The translations under genes were made by a program, and so were the position numbers. Below are positions 34,949 to 46,733 of a stretch of 64,000 bases of DNA, piece after piece. Source of the DNA: Sophora flavescens (Eukaryota > Streptophyta > Magnoliopsida > Fabales > Fabaceae); the NCBI GenBank assembly GCA_030762895.1, contig CM061067.1, positions 171,304,518 to 171,368,517 of the forward strand, read 5' to 3'. The notes under the pieces are model-generated. The model was not told the DNA's origin, searched no databases, and was given only the letters and a program-made list of their open reading frames with translations. Position 1 is the stretch's first letter; the number at the start of each line of letters is the position of its first letter.

Positions 34949-35355
34949 CGCCCCGCGAGAGGAAGCTCGCCCCGCGAGAGTTTGAAGACCCGGGAAGACA
35001 GAGACCATCACGGCTTAGCCGTGATTCACATCATGGGGCGTGAAAGGAAGGTTCGCGTCGCGAGACGTCCTTCGCATCGCGAGTGTGTGAACTCCAGAAA
35101 AGCACCAGAGTCAGAGACCATCACGGCCTAGCCGTGATGTATATCACGGCCGTGACCCAAAATCCACACAAGGCAGAGAACATCACGACTTGGCCGTGAT
35201 TCACATCACGGGCCGTGACAAGAGGGCTCGCGTCGCGAGATATCCTTCGCGACGCAAGAGTTCAAATTCCAGAAGTGCGCCAGAAACAGAAGCCGTCACG
35301 GCCTGGCCGTGATGGCTATCACGGCCTGGTCGTGATGGCTATCACGGCCGTGACG
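34949..35355 (+). repeat. U3 palindrome array
   Basis: About ten short GC-rich inverted repeats in 400 bases, ending a few bases before the TATA box. Two units are absent from the other LTR. Confidence 0.85.
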
Positions 35356-35366
35356 CGTGGCCTCCT

Positions 35367-35375
35367 TATAAATAG
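35367..35375 (+). promoter_or_regulatory. LTR TATA box
   Basis: CCTTATAAATAGAGC immediately after the last CACGGCCGTGACGCG palindrome; the matching copy in the 3' LTR is at 44005-44013. Confidence 0.8.
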
Positions 35376-36213
35376 AGCAGATCATAACAGAAAAAGAGGA
35401 CTTTTTGGGATCAGAACTGATTGGAGATCTTTTGTAATCCTTATTCTGGGGCTGCGTCTCCTCTTCTTTTCTCTTAATTCTTAGTCTTAGGATGATTTCC
35501 GATTGTACGTGTGTTGTTGTTACGGACATGAGGAACTAATCCTCTTGTCTAAGGGATCGATGAAGCCACCCATGGCGGCATAGTGTTCATGTAATGTAAC
35601 TCTCTCTCCTTTAATTCAATTATTGTTTTCCAATTCTGTTTTCATTGTGTCGATTATATGCTAGCGTGATCGACTAGTTAAACGTGTTGAGGCCGAGAGG
35701 CGATTCGCGTTTTAGAACTTGAATTGGGAACATCGATCGAGTGTTGCACGAGAGTGAATAGGAGATCGATGCAACTCTTAGGGAACAAGAATTAATAGAA
35801 TTCGAGATTAGGGTTAAGAGACCTAGTAAGTAATTAACTCAAATCATCGAATACGTCCTATTGAGCGCGACAGTGGATATAGGAGAATTTAGGGGTCCCG
35901 TTGACATTAAAATTAAACCTAGGGAGGAGATCAATATCACTTGGGTACTTTGCATGATTGGGTAGGTGGATTCGAAACCTTAGATGCTTTTAATTCCAGA
36001 TTTCATCACCATATCTTTAATTGATTCGATTGTTAATTTGAATTGTGATCCTAGTTTCTCTCCAACCACTTTCTCTACTTAACCAACTTATAGGATTTCT
36101 CGCGAAATTAGTAGAATTGGTAACCCAATCCTTGTGTTCGACCTCGGTAGACTCTTACCGTGTTTTATTACTTGCGACGACCCGGTACACTTGCCGGTGA
36201 GTCAACAAGTTTT

Positions 36214-36235
36214 TGGCGCCGTTGCCGGGGATTGG
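36214..36235 (+). promoter_or_regulatory. Primer-binding site, Asp-tRNA type
   Basis: TGGCGCCGTTGCCGGGGATT, six bases after the LTR end, identical to the minus-strand copy at 25101-25122. Confidence 0.9.
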
Positions 36236-36348
36236 CATGACCAATTTTCCTAATTTTTAGGAAATTCGGCTGTTTGGTTAAGCTGACTTTTTGTTTTATT
36301 TTCTTTTATTTATTTCGTTATTATTTTTCTCTGCTTCCTTGATTCCAC

Positions 36349-39300
36349 TTGGTCTTTGCCTGTTTTTTTTTTTGTATGCGAGGTACCCTTCTACAAGAGG
36401 ACTTGCTATTCGATTCAGAGATCACCAGGACCGAGAGGCAATTAAGAAAAGAGGCCAGAGAAAGGAAGAGGTTGGAAGCAATTAAAATAGAGGACATGGC
36501 TGAAGAAAATCCTCCTCCTCCTCCTCGTTACAAGCCTCTCTTCGAGTACGATCTACCAAGCTTGGGAGATTGTGACTCTTCTATTGTGAGGGGCAACCTG
36601 AACACAGACTCCTTCAGAGTTGAAGCATGTGTCACATACCAGATCCGGGAGAATCAGTTTGATGGGAGTGGCAAACAGGACCCTCATAGACACATCACTC
36701 GCTTCCTTGAAGCTTGTGACTTGCAGAAGACCAGGGGAGTCTCTCAGGATGAGTTTCGCTTGCAGCTTTTCCCTCTTTCTCTTAGGGATGTCGCTCGCGA
36801 TTGGGTTGACAGTTTGGATAGGAACAGCATCAAAACTTGGGAGCAGATGGCACAGAAGTTCCTAACCAAATATTTCCCTCCTCAGAAGGCGGCACAAGCA
36901 AGAATAGCCGTCACATCATTCAGGCAAACGGAGGATGAAACCTACAATGAAGCTTGGGAGAGGTACAATGGCTTATTGAGAAGATGCCCTTCAGCGTTCT
37001 TCGACCCGGTCTCTAAAGTTCAACATTTCTTTAATGGGTTGAGGGGACGCTATCAGATGAACTGTGATGCCGCAGCTGGCGGCTCGTTCTCTTCTTTATC
37101 AGCCGAGGATGGATGGGCATTGTTAGAGAAAATGTCATATAATGATTACAACCGTGGAAGGGAAACCTCAAATGGAATCAGTTCTGGGGCAATGGAGGCC
37201 ATTCTTGAGCAAAACAGATTGTTGAAAATGCAGATTGAAGCTTTGTCTGGAAACAAGAGGGTTAATGTGATACATGAGGGGATGCCTCCGGGTTGTGACA
37301 ACTGCAATGGGGATCATGACACTCAAATTTGCCCGCTGAATTTCTCTCAGGAACATGTGGATTCATGCCACAACTTCTATGACACTGTGCCCCAGAACAA
37401 TTATCAGAGAAACAGACAGAATGACTACAATCAGAATCAGAATAGGGGGTATATGAGGAGAGACCACCCGGGTTTCGCTTGGAGTAATGCTAGTGGTGGT
37501 CTGGCCGGACAACAACCTCAACAGGGTTTGAGGCCAAACATTGGGATCCAGCAGCGTAATCCTCAGCAGGCTCTTCCGGGGCCTAATCAGTTGCAACTGA
37601 CAGATGGTGGAAGACAACCGTGGGAGCTGGCTATTGAGAAGATGAGTGCAGCAATGGAGAAATCATCGATCAACATGAGTGCAGCAATGGAGAAATCGTC
37701 GATCAACACAAACACTGCCATTGACAAGTTGGCGACTCATACAGGGTCGGCAATTCAGAATCTGGAGACACAAATAGCGCAGCTCGCGAAGCAATTAAAT
37801 GAGCGTCTCCCAGGCACACTCCCAAGTGACACTGAGAACAACCCTAAGAGCCAGTGCAATGCCGTAACCACTAGAAGCGGTAGAGTGCTGGAATCTAACA
37901 GGGGTGCACCTAGTTCTCCGGAAGTTGAGGTCTCAAACCCACCACATGTTGAGGAAGAACAACCTGAGAAAGAAGAGGAGTTAGCAAGAGGTAAGGCACC
38001 GGAGCAAGGAGGGAAGTTAAAGCTTGTAGATGAAGAGTTCCGTAGAAAGAAGTGGGTAGAGCCCAAGGACCTCCCGTCCTACATGAAGGTACCATACCCT
38101 GAGAGATTGAAGAAGCCCCTTCAGGATAAACAGTTCAGTAAATTCCTTGATGTCTTCCGCAAACTTCAGATCAACATTCCATTTGCGGAAGCCCTGGAAC
38201 AAATGTCGTCTTATGCCCGATTTATGAAGGAGCTTCTCTCCAAGAAGCGGAAAATAGTGGATGAGGAAACGGTTGCTTTGACCGAGGAGTGCAGTGCCAT
38301 TCTTCAGAGAAAACTTCCTCCAAAGTTGAAGGATCCCGGTTCCTTTTCGATACCATGTACTATTGGAGAGATGAATATAGGGAAGGCGTTGTGTGATCTA
38401 GGGGCAAGCATCAACCTAATGCCCCTCTCTATGATGAAGAAGTTGGGGATTAAGGAAGCCAAGGATACACGAATGTCACTCCAACTAGCCGATCGCTCTA
38501 TCAAATACCCTTATGGGGTTGTCGAAGACTTGCTAGTGAAGGTGGACAAATTCATAGTTCCGGCAGATTTTGTGGTGCTCGATATGGATGAAGACGCCGA
38601 GATCTCCCTCATATTGGGGAGGCCATTCTTGGCCACAGGGCGTGAATTGATTGATGTGCAACAAGGGAAACTCACCCTCCGTGTACAAAATGAGAATGTA
38701 GTCTTCAATGTCTTCAAGGCAATGAAGCACCCAGTGGAGAGGTCAGAGGTCTATCAAGTGGATGTGGTGGGCTCGATTGTCAAGGAAAAGACCACTAGAG
38801 AAGCCCATGGTTCATCACTTGCACAAGTGTTGGTAGAATCCCATGATTATGATTATGATAGTGAGGAAGAAGACCCCTTGGGAGATGAGGATTATCTTGA
38901 ATCCTTGAAGCACATGGAAGCCTTACCAAGTCTCCCAAGGGATGTGAGTGCAAAGGAAAAGCTCAACACTGAAGGCAGGGAAGAAGAGAACAAAGCTCCG
39001 GAGTTGAAGCAACTCCCAACCCACTTAAGGTATGCATTCTTGGGGGAGGAGGGACAACATCCGGTGATCATTAGCAATGCCTTGAAAAAGGATGAAGAGG
39101 AGAAGCTGTTGAGAGTTCTTAGGGAACACAAATCCGCCATTGGGTGGAAGATTTCGGACCTAAAAGGTATAAGCCCTTCCCTATGCATGCATAAAATCTT
39201 GATGGAGGATGGTTATAAGCCGGTGGTTCAACCACAGAGACGGCTAAACCCCATCATGAAAGAAGCTGTGCGTAAGGAAGTGATTAAGCTTTTAGATGCC

Positions 39301-40155
39301 GGAATCATCTACCCAATCTCGGATAGCAACTGGGTTAGTCCGATTCATGTGGTCCCAAAGAAGGGTGGAACAACCGTGGTGGTTAATGAAAAAAATGAAT
39401 TGATCCCAACAAGGACCATCACGGGGTGGAGAGTTTGTATCGACTACAGGAGACTAAATGAAGCAACAAGAAAGGATCACTTCCCTCTCCCCTTCATTGA
39501 TCAAATGCTTGAGAGGCTAGCCGGGTATGAGTACTACTGTTTCTTGGATGGTTACTCCGGCTATAACCAGATTGTGGTGGATCCTCAAGACCAAGAGAAG
39601 ACGGCTTTCACTTGTCCGTATGGAGTCTTTGCCTACAGGAGGATGCCCTTTGGATTGTGCAACGCCCCCGCTACTTTCCAAAGGTGCATGCTCTCTATTT
39701 TCTCGGACATGGTGGAGAGATGCATTGAGGTGTTCATGGATGACTTCTCGGTCTTTGGGACCTCCTATGACAACTGTTTGAAGAACTTGACCTTGGTGCT
39801 TAAAAGGTGCCAAGAGACTAACCTTATGCTCAACTGGGAGAAATGCCACTTCATGGTCAAGGAAGGTATAGTCTTAGGGCACAAAGTCTCCCAAAGGGGG
39901 ATTGAGGTTGATAGGGCGAAGATTGAGTTGATTGAGAAGCTGCCCCCACCAACCAATGTGAAGGGGGTGAGGAGTTTTTTGGGGCATGCCGGGTTCTACC
40001 GGAGATTCATCAAAGACTTCTCCAAAATCGCAAGGCCGCTTTGCGACCTTCTTGTGAAGGATGTATCCTTTGATTTTAATGATTCTTGTTTAAATGCCTT
40101 CACTGTTTTGAAAAATATGCTTGTCACCGCACCCATAATCACTGCACCTAATTGA
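36349..40155 (+). pseudogene. Athila-like gag-protease-reverse transcriptase
   Basis: 1268 codons. The gag core (about residues 100-235) opens FDGSGKQDPHRHITRFLEAC. A variant zinc knuckle CDNCNGDHDTQIC of the CX2CX3HX4C type lies at residues 316-328. Two near-identical copies of SAAMEKSSIN follow a PWELAIEKM segment. The aspartic protease has DLGASINLMP with the catalytic Asp at residue 683. RT shows FLDGYSGYNQI near residue 1066 and FMDDFSVFG with the Asp pair from residue 1131. Translation may begin at 36349 or 36376; MAEENPPPPP at 36496 also fits, but the upstream stretch (LLFDSEI...RQLRKEARERK) resembles conserved Athila N-termini. The frame ends at a TGA (40153-40155) where relatives have Trp in a NW-LPFE-like context. 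The next frame follows in phase, so this is one internal nonsense codon rather than a true end. Confidence 0.9.
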
Positions 40156-40158
40156 AAT

Positions 40159-40680
40159 TTGCCATTTGAAATCATGTGTGATGCTAGTGATTATGCGGTG
40201 GGGGCTGTTTTGGGGCAAAGGGTGGAAAAATTAGCTCATGTCATTTATTATGCAAGTAAAGTTTTGAATGAGGCACAAGCTAATTATTCCACCACTGAAA
40301 AAGAACTACTTGCTGTGGTGTTTGCTTTGGATAAGTTTAGATCCTACATCGTGGGGTCTAAGATTGTGGTTTTCACTGATCATGCGGCCATAAAACACTT
40401 GATGACAAAACAAGAGGCCAAACCTAGATTAATTCGGTGGATTCTTCTTTTGCAGGAATTTGATCTCGAGATTAAGGATAGGAAGGGATCCGACAATGGG
40501 GTGGCGGACCACTTATCTAGGTTGGTCAATCCCGACACCGAGGAGGAATTGTTAGACATCAGGGAAGAGTTTCCTGATGAAAAGCTGTTGGCACTTATTG
40601 AAAATTCCCCTCCTTGGTTCGCGGATATGGCCAACTTCAAGTCTTCAAATGTGGTTCCGCAAGGTTGGACTAATCAATAG
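40159..40680 (+). pseudogene. Athila-like RNase H segment of pol
   Basis: In phase with the upstream frame. It carries CDASDYAVGAVLGQ (first catalytic Asp), STTEKELLAVVFALDKFR (Glu), FTDHAAIKHL (Asp) and the terminal DRKGSDNGVADHLSRL block. It stops at TAG (40678-40680), a likely CAG-to-TAG change, after GWTNQ. The same frame continues to about 40740 with FFSDAKYYVWEDPYLF, the normal linker to integrase. Confidence 0.9.
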
Positions 40681-40715
40681 AGAAAGAAATTCTTCTCTGA
40701 TGCAAAATATTATGT

Positions 40716-41885
40716 GTGGGAGGACCCCTATCTCTTCAACAGTGCTCGGATGGGATCCTCAGGAGGTGCATTCCCCATGACCAAATCGGAAATGTGTTTT
40801 GGCATTGTCATAGCTCGGATTACGGTGGGCACTATGGGGGAAAGAAGACTGCAGAAAAGATCCTCCAAAGTGGTTTCTTTTGGCCGACGCTCTTCAAGGA
40901 TGCCTACACCTTTGTTGAAAACTGTGATCGTTGCCAAAGGGTTGGCAATATTTCTAAGCGGCATGAACTCCCCTTGAATTGCATGCTCGAAGTAGAGCTC
41001 TTTGATGTTTGGGGGATAGATTTCATGGGACCATTCCCACCCTCTTTCTCTTACCAATACATTTTGGTGGCTGTGGACTACGTGTCGAAGTGGGTGGAGG
41101 CAATCCCAACAACCACAGATGATGCGCGGGTAGTCATGGATTTCTTGAGGCACAATATCTTCTCTAGGTTTGGGGTCCCAAGAGTGTTGATCAGTGATGA
41201 GGGATCCCACTTCTGCAACAATCAAATGCACAAGCTTCTTGAGAAGTATGGGGTCAAGCACAGAGTCTCCACTCCCTATCATCCCCAAACAAATGGGCAA
41301 GCGGAGGTATCCAACCATGAGTTGAAGCGCATTCTCGAGAAAACCGTCAACTCCTCACGGAAGGACTGGTCAAGGAAATTGGATGATGCTCTATGGGCTT
41401 ATAGGACCGCCTTCAAGACTCCAATTGGAAGGTCTCCCTACAATTTGGTGTTCGGAAAGGCATGCCACCTACCGGTGGAGTTGGAGGAGAAATCTTATTG
41501 GGCAATTAGGGAGCTCAACTTTGACTTGACAAAGGCCGGAGAGAAGAGGTTGTTGGACTTGAATGAGCTGTCTGAGATCCGCATGCAAGCTTATGAGAAC
41601 GCGAGAATCTACAAGGAGCGGACGAAAGCATGGCATGACAAGCACATCTTGCCTAGGAGGTTCGAGCCCGGGCAATTGGTGCTTCTGTATAATTCAAGGT
41701 TGAGGCTCTTTCCTGGGAAGCTGAAATCAAGATGGTCGGGACCATACAAGATCCTACAAGTCTTCCCTCATGGGGCAGTGGAGTTAGAAGGGGTCTCTGG
41801 CAACTTTAAGGTGAACGGGCACAGGTTAAAGCATTATCATGGGGAGTCAATCCCAACTGGAAAGCAAGTGTTTCTTCTGGATTAA
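40716..41885 (+). pseudogene. Athila-like integrase segment of pol
   Basis: Shifted one frame relative to the RNase H segment; the switch lies about 40737-40752, because the linker is read in one frame and DGILRRCIP in the other. In this frame's numbering, the HHCC zinc-binding module has His32, His39, Cys70 and Cys73. The DDE triad is Asp102 (WGIDFMGPF), Asp161 (ISDEGSHF) and Glu197 (NGQAEVSN). The C-terminal DNA-binding part includes WSGPYKILQVFPHGAVEL. No chromodomain is present, as expected for Athila. The first ATG is not a true start; the product would be made as part of the polyprotein. Confidence 0.9.
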
Positions 41886-43343
41886 CCCTTAGGGGTGACT
41901 TGAGTTAGGCTCGGGACGTTAAACAAGCGCTACTTGGGAGGCAACCCAAGCTAGGTATCCCTCTCTTCTCCTAACTTTTGTTTTGTTTTTTATTTTTGTT
42001 TTGTTTTTATTTGTCGCTCTTGAATAATTTGAGAAGATCAAGAGTTTTTGTATGAAATGTCGTGTCGGCAAGCTTGTTGGATTTTAATTATATTGAGCAT
42101 AGATGGATTGCATGAATTATATTGACCATTGATGATTTCCCCTAGGTTCTAGTAATAGAAAAGTTGATCCCCACTTAAAATTGAAAATTGAACTTTGAGA
42201 TTTATTATGATTGCTTGATTTATGATAAGTTTGGGGTGAGGGGGTGCACACACTAGGAATCGTATCTCGGTCAAACAGTTGCAAAATGTCCAGGTGAGGA
42301 TTTGAGCCTCCAACTCTGTTTTTGAATGTGTGAATCACTGTAAGTTGCATTTTCCCGAATTTGCTTGAATCTCTATATGGTTTGCATGTTTATATGTTGC
42401 ATCAAATGATTTAGGCAATTTTCTTTGAATTAACTACTTGGCCATAAATCGAACCAACCTTGATGAATGATCCCTAGTCAGCCACATTGAGCCTTGAAGC
42501 CTATTGTTCTTCATGACCTTACATTACAAGCCATTAACTCAGAAAAACCATGATTTTCCCCTATCCTAGGATTTAGGAGAGTATGGAATTTTAGCTTTGT
42601 AAGTGTTGTTGTGGAACTAAGTTTGGGGTGGCTACAAGTTCATGAATCATAGTTGAGAAAAAGAAAAACGGAAGTAAGTTAAGAAGTCTTGAAAGAAAAA
42701 AGAAAAAAAAAGGGTGATAAAAAGCATTGAATATGTGCCAAAAAGGGCAAAGAAAAATAAATATAAAAAGGAAGAGGTGTGTAGCCACCAACTGCAAGGA
42801 AGAGAATAATATGAGAGTGAATTCAATTGTTGTGATATTAGTTTCATGCTCTCATTGATCCTAGGGACTTAGCCTCTATCCTTTGATTATCCTACCCTTA
42901 GCCAGGCCCCATTACAACCTTTGAAAGACCTATTGATGATGCATGCATGTTTTCGTGGGAACTATGTTTGAGATGAAAATCAAATTCATGGGAAGTGCTC
43001 TTAGAATGTGAAAGTGAGTGAAAAGTTGATAGCCTAGACAAACTTGAGCGAATGAGTGAAATACTAAATGCCCTTGAGAGGAAGGCAATTGTTTGAAATA
43101 AGTGATCTTCCTTTGTGTGTATCTTTGAGCCTCAACTTAGAGTAATGATGGCATGAATGATAACTTCTCAATTGTTTAAAGTAGATGAATGTGGGGATTA
43201 CATTGATGAAAAAGGGGGGGAATCAAAGAAGAAAAATTGTTTGGTAAAGTCGCATGAAATTTGTGCGAAATTGATTAGATCTTTAGGCTTGCCAAGTCTT
43301 GAGTCGTTTTTGAGTTTTAAGCTTGCTTGGGGACAAGCAAGGT
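41886..43343 (+). other. 3' spacer of the Athila-like element
   Basis: About 1.46 kb with no coding frame. It contains the conserved GTTTGGGGTGAGGGGGTGCA stretch and a CTTGCTTGGGGACAAGCAAG hairpin just before the PPT. Some Athila elements carry an envelope-like ORF here; this one does not. Confidence 0.75.
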
Positions 43344-43360
43344 TTAAGTTTGGGGTGTTT
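43344..43360 (+). promoter_or_regulatory. Polypurine tract
   Basis: AAGTTTGGGGTGTTT directly before TGATAAGCC of the 3' LTR; identical in the minus-strand derivative at 22063-22082. Confidence 0.8.
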
Positions 43361-44845
43361 TGATAAGCCTCTGGCTTATCTAGTTTTATGACTAGATAAA
43401 CTAGGGTTTATGTGCCAATTAGTCTAGTTCACTCTCGTTTTCGCCCAAATTTGCCTTGTTTTGTTCCTAAGTTGGACTTTGACTCGTTTTGCGTCTTTTG
43501 TGTAGTTTTTAGCTTCTTTTGGATAGAATTACGCTTGTGGTTGCTTGTGTTGTTTTCAGGTCCATAAGTGAAGCTCTAAGAATTAAGGAAAGTCAAGAAA
43601 TAGTGGAGATTGTCATTCTGGAGATTCTCGCCCCGCGAGAGTTTGAAGACCCGGGAAGACAGAGACCATCACGGCTTAGCCGTGATTCACATCATGGGGC
43701 GTGAAAGGAAGGTTCACGTCGCGAGACGTCCTTCGCGTCGCGAGTGTGTGAACTCCAGAAAAGCACCAGAGTCAGAGACCATCACGGCCTAGCCGTGATG
43801 TATATCACGGCCGTGACCCAAAATCCACACAAGGCAGAGAACATCACGGCTTGGCCGTGATTCACATCACGGGCCGTGACAAGAGGGCTCGCGTCGCGAG
43901 ATATCCTTCGGGACGCGAGAGTTCAAATTCCAGAAGTGCGCCAGAAACAGAAGCCATCACGGCCTGGCCGTGATGGCTATCACGGCCGTGACGCGTGGCC
44001 TCCTTATAAATAGAGCATATCATAACAGAAAAAGAGGACTTTTTGGGATCAGAACTGATTGGAGATCTTTTGTAATCCTTATTCTGGGGCTGCGTCTCCT
44101 CTTCTTTTCTCTTAATTCTTAGTCTTAGGATGATTTCCGATTGTACGTGTGTCGTTGTTACGGACATGAGGAACTAATCCTCTTGTCTAAGGGATCGATG
44201 AAGCCACCCATGGCGGCATAGTGTTCATGTAATGTAACTCTCTCTCCTTTAATTCAATTATTGTTTTCCAATTCTATTTTCATTGTGTCGATTATATGCT
44301 AGCGTGATCGACTAGTTAAACGTGTTGAGGCCGAGAGGCGATTCGCGTTTTAGAACTTGAATTGGGAACATCGATCGAGTGTTGCACGAGAGTGAATAGG
44401 AGATCGATGCAACTCTTAGGGAACAAGAATTAATAGAATTCGAGATTAGGGTTAAGAGACCTAGTAAGTAATTAACTCAAATCATCGAATACGTCCTATT
44501 GAGCGCGACAGTGGATATAGGAGAATTTAGGGGTCCCGTTGACATTAAAATTGAACCTAGGGAGGAGATCAATATCACTTGGGTACTTTGCATGATTGGG
44601 TAGGTGGATTCGAAACCTTAGATGCTTTTAATTCCATATTTCATCACCATATCTTTAATTGATTCGATTGTTAATTTGAATTGTGATCCTAGTTTCTCTC
44701 CAACCACTTTCTCTACTTAACCAACTTATAGGATTTCTCGCGAAATTAGTAGAATTGGTAACCCAATCCTTGTGTTCGACCTCGGTAGACTCTTACCGTG
44801 TTTTATTACTTGCGACGACCCGGTACACTTGCCGGTGAGTCAACA
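43361..44845 (+). repeat. 3' LTR of the Athila-like element
   Basis: 1485 bp, the same boundaries as the 5' LTR. It is shorter by exactly 42 bases: a 19-base unit (GGAAGCTCGCCCCGCGAGA) and a 23-base unit containing CACGGCCTGGTCGTGA are missing. TATA box at 44005-44013; palindrome array at about 43627-43993. Confidence 0.93.
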
Positions 44846-45245
44846 TCCATACCTTGCTGAGAAAAAAAAAGAGTTTTTTAGAAGATATTATTATGCCTAA
44901 CTGGTTTGGGTACCTCTTAACTGGTAAAGACCTCCATGTTTATGCTTTGGCATGTCTTGTTAAAGCTGTAGCAGTAAGACCTCGAAGGATGATGAGGCAG
45001 TAAGTCTAATTTGCTGATGCTTGAAGCAAGATAAATCAAAGTATGAATAGCGAGTAGCACTAAGTCTACTTTGAGGTAGTTTTTGGTTAATTAAGTAAAT
45101 CCTTTTTTCAAAGGTAAGGTACAACTATGGTTAAGGATAATGAGATCTAATGATTTTTGTAAATTTTTGTAAAGATGTTATTTTTAGAATTCTCATTTGA
45201 AAATTATTCAGCAAGGTAAGGCTTAGATCTATATTTACTGTTACT
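44846..45245 (+). other. Pararetrovirus leader
   Basis: Non-coding stretch between the Athila-like 3' LTR and the first viral ATG. With 34636-34680 it would form the region from the PBS to the polyprotein. Confidence 0.5.
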
Positions 45246-45998
45246 ATGGAACCAAAGAAAGGCAATGATATCAGATTAATGAAAAATATGTTATCCCTCT
45301 CCCTTTCTAAGCTTTCTTTCCGTTCTTCTCAACCTTCTTCTTCTTCTCTTCAGGAATCTGATATTCCTACCAATCCAAGCAGTATTTTCCAAGAGGAAAT
45401 CTTCTTTGAAAATATCAATTAAGATAGAAGAAATATTATGGACACCCTATTTTTAAACATTAAGATCTATGGCTTAGACATGAAGCCTGGATCTATCCCA
45501 GCAGCTTTGCTTTACAGAATTCAGTACAAGGTTATGAATTCTTGTAATTCTAAAGTTCTCAAAACTAGAACATCGGGAGAGGCAACCCTATTTCTTACTG
45601 ATGTTACTAAAGCAAATGTAATTGTCCCAAAAACAATCCTCTGGAAGGATGTAGTTTTACCAGAAAGATGGGTATTGGATAAAGCTACACCAGCTTTACC
45701 AAGGGAAACTTCAGATTTCAACAGAATTGTTCAAAATCCATCAGGACAAGTTGAATTAGTCTTCGAAAGAAGAAATTCTTTCAGTTCTACCAAATCTTCT
45801 AGTCTTAGATCAGAAGACTTTAGATCTGCCCCTTCAAGACAATCTTTCTCAACTACATCTCATATGTCAACCATTAATCTTCAAGGATTAGATACATCAT
45901 CTACTATCCCTAGACCAATTTATCAGACTGAAGATGATCAACAATCAATTCAGTCTCCAACCTTTTCCTCTCTTAATGAATCTTATAATGATTTGTAA
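45246..45998 (+). pseudogene. Pararetrovirus movement-protein remnant (polyprotein N-terminal part)
   Basis: The ATG at 45246 opens a Ser-rich start; an in-frame TAA near 45423 follows, then the same frame runs 45438-45998. The block with IYGLDMKPGSIP, IVPKTILWKDVVLPERW and a Ser-rich tail resembles the C-terminal half of caulimovirid 30K-type cell-to-cell movement proteins. The central part of the 30K fold seems to be deleted between the two pieces. A frameshift near 45990 leads into the next segment. Confidence 0.65.
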
Positions 45999-46251
45999 GT
46001 TCATTATTGATAAGGAATCCCTTCGAGAGGACTTCTACTCTGAGGAATGGAAACCTCAAACAGAGTGGTTCTTGCAAGAGTACAAGGGAACAAACAGAGT
46101 TAATATTCAGGAAGAATATTATCAATTTCTTAACAATGTTAAGACAAGTGTTTTATTTTTTGACTGGTTTCATGCTTATGCAATCAAAAATCAAATCAAC
46201 TATCCTTTGAAAACAAAGATAGATTACCGTATGACACTTGAAAAATGGTGA
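45999..46251 (+). pseudogene. Pararetrovirus polyprotein segment between movement protein and capsid
   Basis: In the frame shifted from the preceding piece. EWFLQEYKG and VLFFDWFHAYAI match the general pattern of the linker that follows the movement domain in caulimovirids. Function unknown. Ends at TGA (46249-46251). Confidence 0.55.
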
Positions 46252-46702
46252 ATTAGTCAAAACAGAGTTACCACCAAATAACTCTTTCCAACTCCCTGGT
46301 GTTAAAGAACCTAGCACCAACAAACCAATTATGGCTGCTCCATTCAAATCAAAAAATACTGATGAAGCAGTCTCAACTCATGACATTAACAAGTTAATGG
46401 AGCAATCAAACTATACAAATAAATACCTACAAACTCTATGGGAACATTTGGTTAAAAAAGATGCATCCACCCATGCATCTACTTCTGGGATTTAGAAAGA
46501 TAGTCCCTTAGAAATACCTCCCTTAGAAAAACCCATGTTTAAACCTTTCAAGGTAAATAAGAAGGTCAGAGAAAGTTTGCAACTTCTTCTCAACCCTGAG
46601 ATAAAAAAGGAAAAACAGGAATTAATCAAAAAAATCAAAGAAAAATTAAAACAATTAAGTGTTCCAGAGTCTCCATCTGACATTGTTAATCAAGAAGGAT
46701 GA
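46238..46702 (+). pseudogene. Pararetrovirus Lys/Glu-rich linker
   Basis: The frame changes again at the overlap. It is interrupted by TAG at 46493-46495 and resumes in phase to TGA near 46702. The second half is a charged, coiled-coil-prone helix (KKEKQELIKKIKEKLK). Likely the polyprotein region preceding the capsid. Confidence 0.5.
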
Positions 46703-46733
46703 CCCTTAATAAGGAACAAAGAACCGACCATAA

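Larger units (their letters stand above)
34681..36207 (+). repeat. 5' LTR of the Athila-like element
   Basis: 1527 bp, TGATAAGCC to GAGTCAACA. It opens with two adjacent hairpins (GATAAGCC-TCT-GGCTTATC, then TATCTAGT...ACTAGATA). U3 (34949-35355) is a series of palindromes of the types CTCGCCCCGCGAG, CTCGCGTCGCGAG and ATCACGGCCTAGCCGTGAT. The TATA box is at 35367. Confidence 0.93.
34681..44845 (+). mobile_element. Athila-like Ty3/gypsy retrotransposon, full length, coding lesions
   Basis: 5' LTR 34681-36207, Asp-type PBS at 36214, gag-pol from 36349 to 41885, a long 3' spacer, PPT at 43344-43360, and 3' LTR 43361-44845. Domain order is gag, protease, RT, RNase H, integrase; no envelope-like frame lies in the spacer. 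It sits inside pararetrovirus sequence. The flanks read GATCC on the left and TCCAT on the right, so only TCC is shared and no clean 5-bp duplication can be claimed. The LTRs are almost identical apart from two palindrome-unit indels, so insertion looks recent. Confidence 0.93.

Noticed and set aside
34676..44850. 5-bp target duplication of the Athila-like element
   Set aside because: Flanks GATCC and TCCAT share only TCC in register, so no duplication is claimed.
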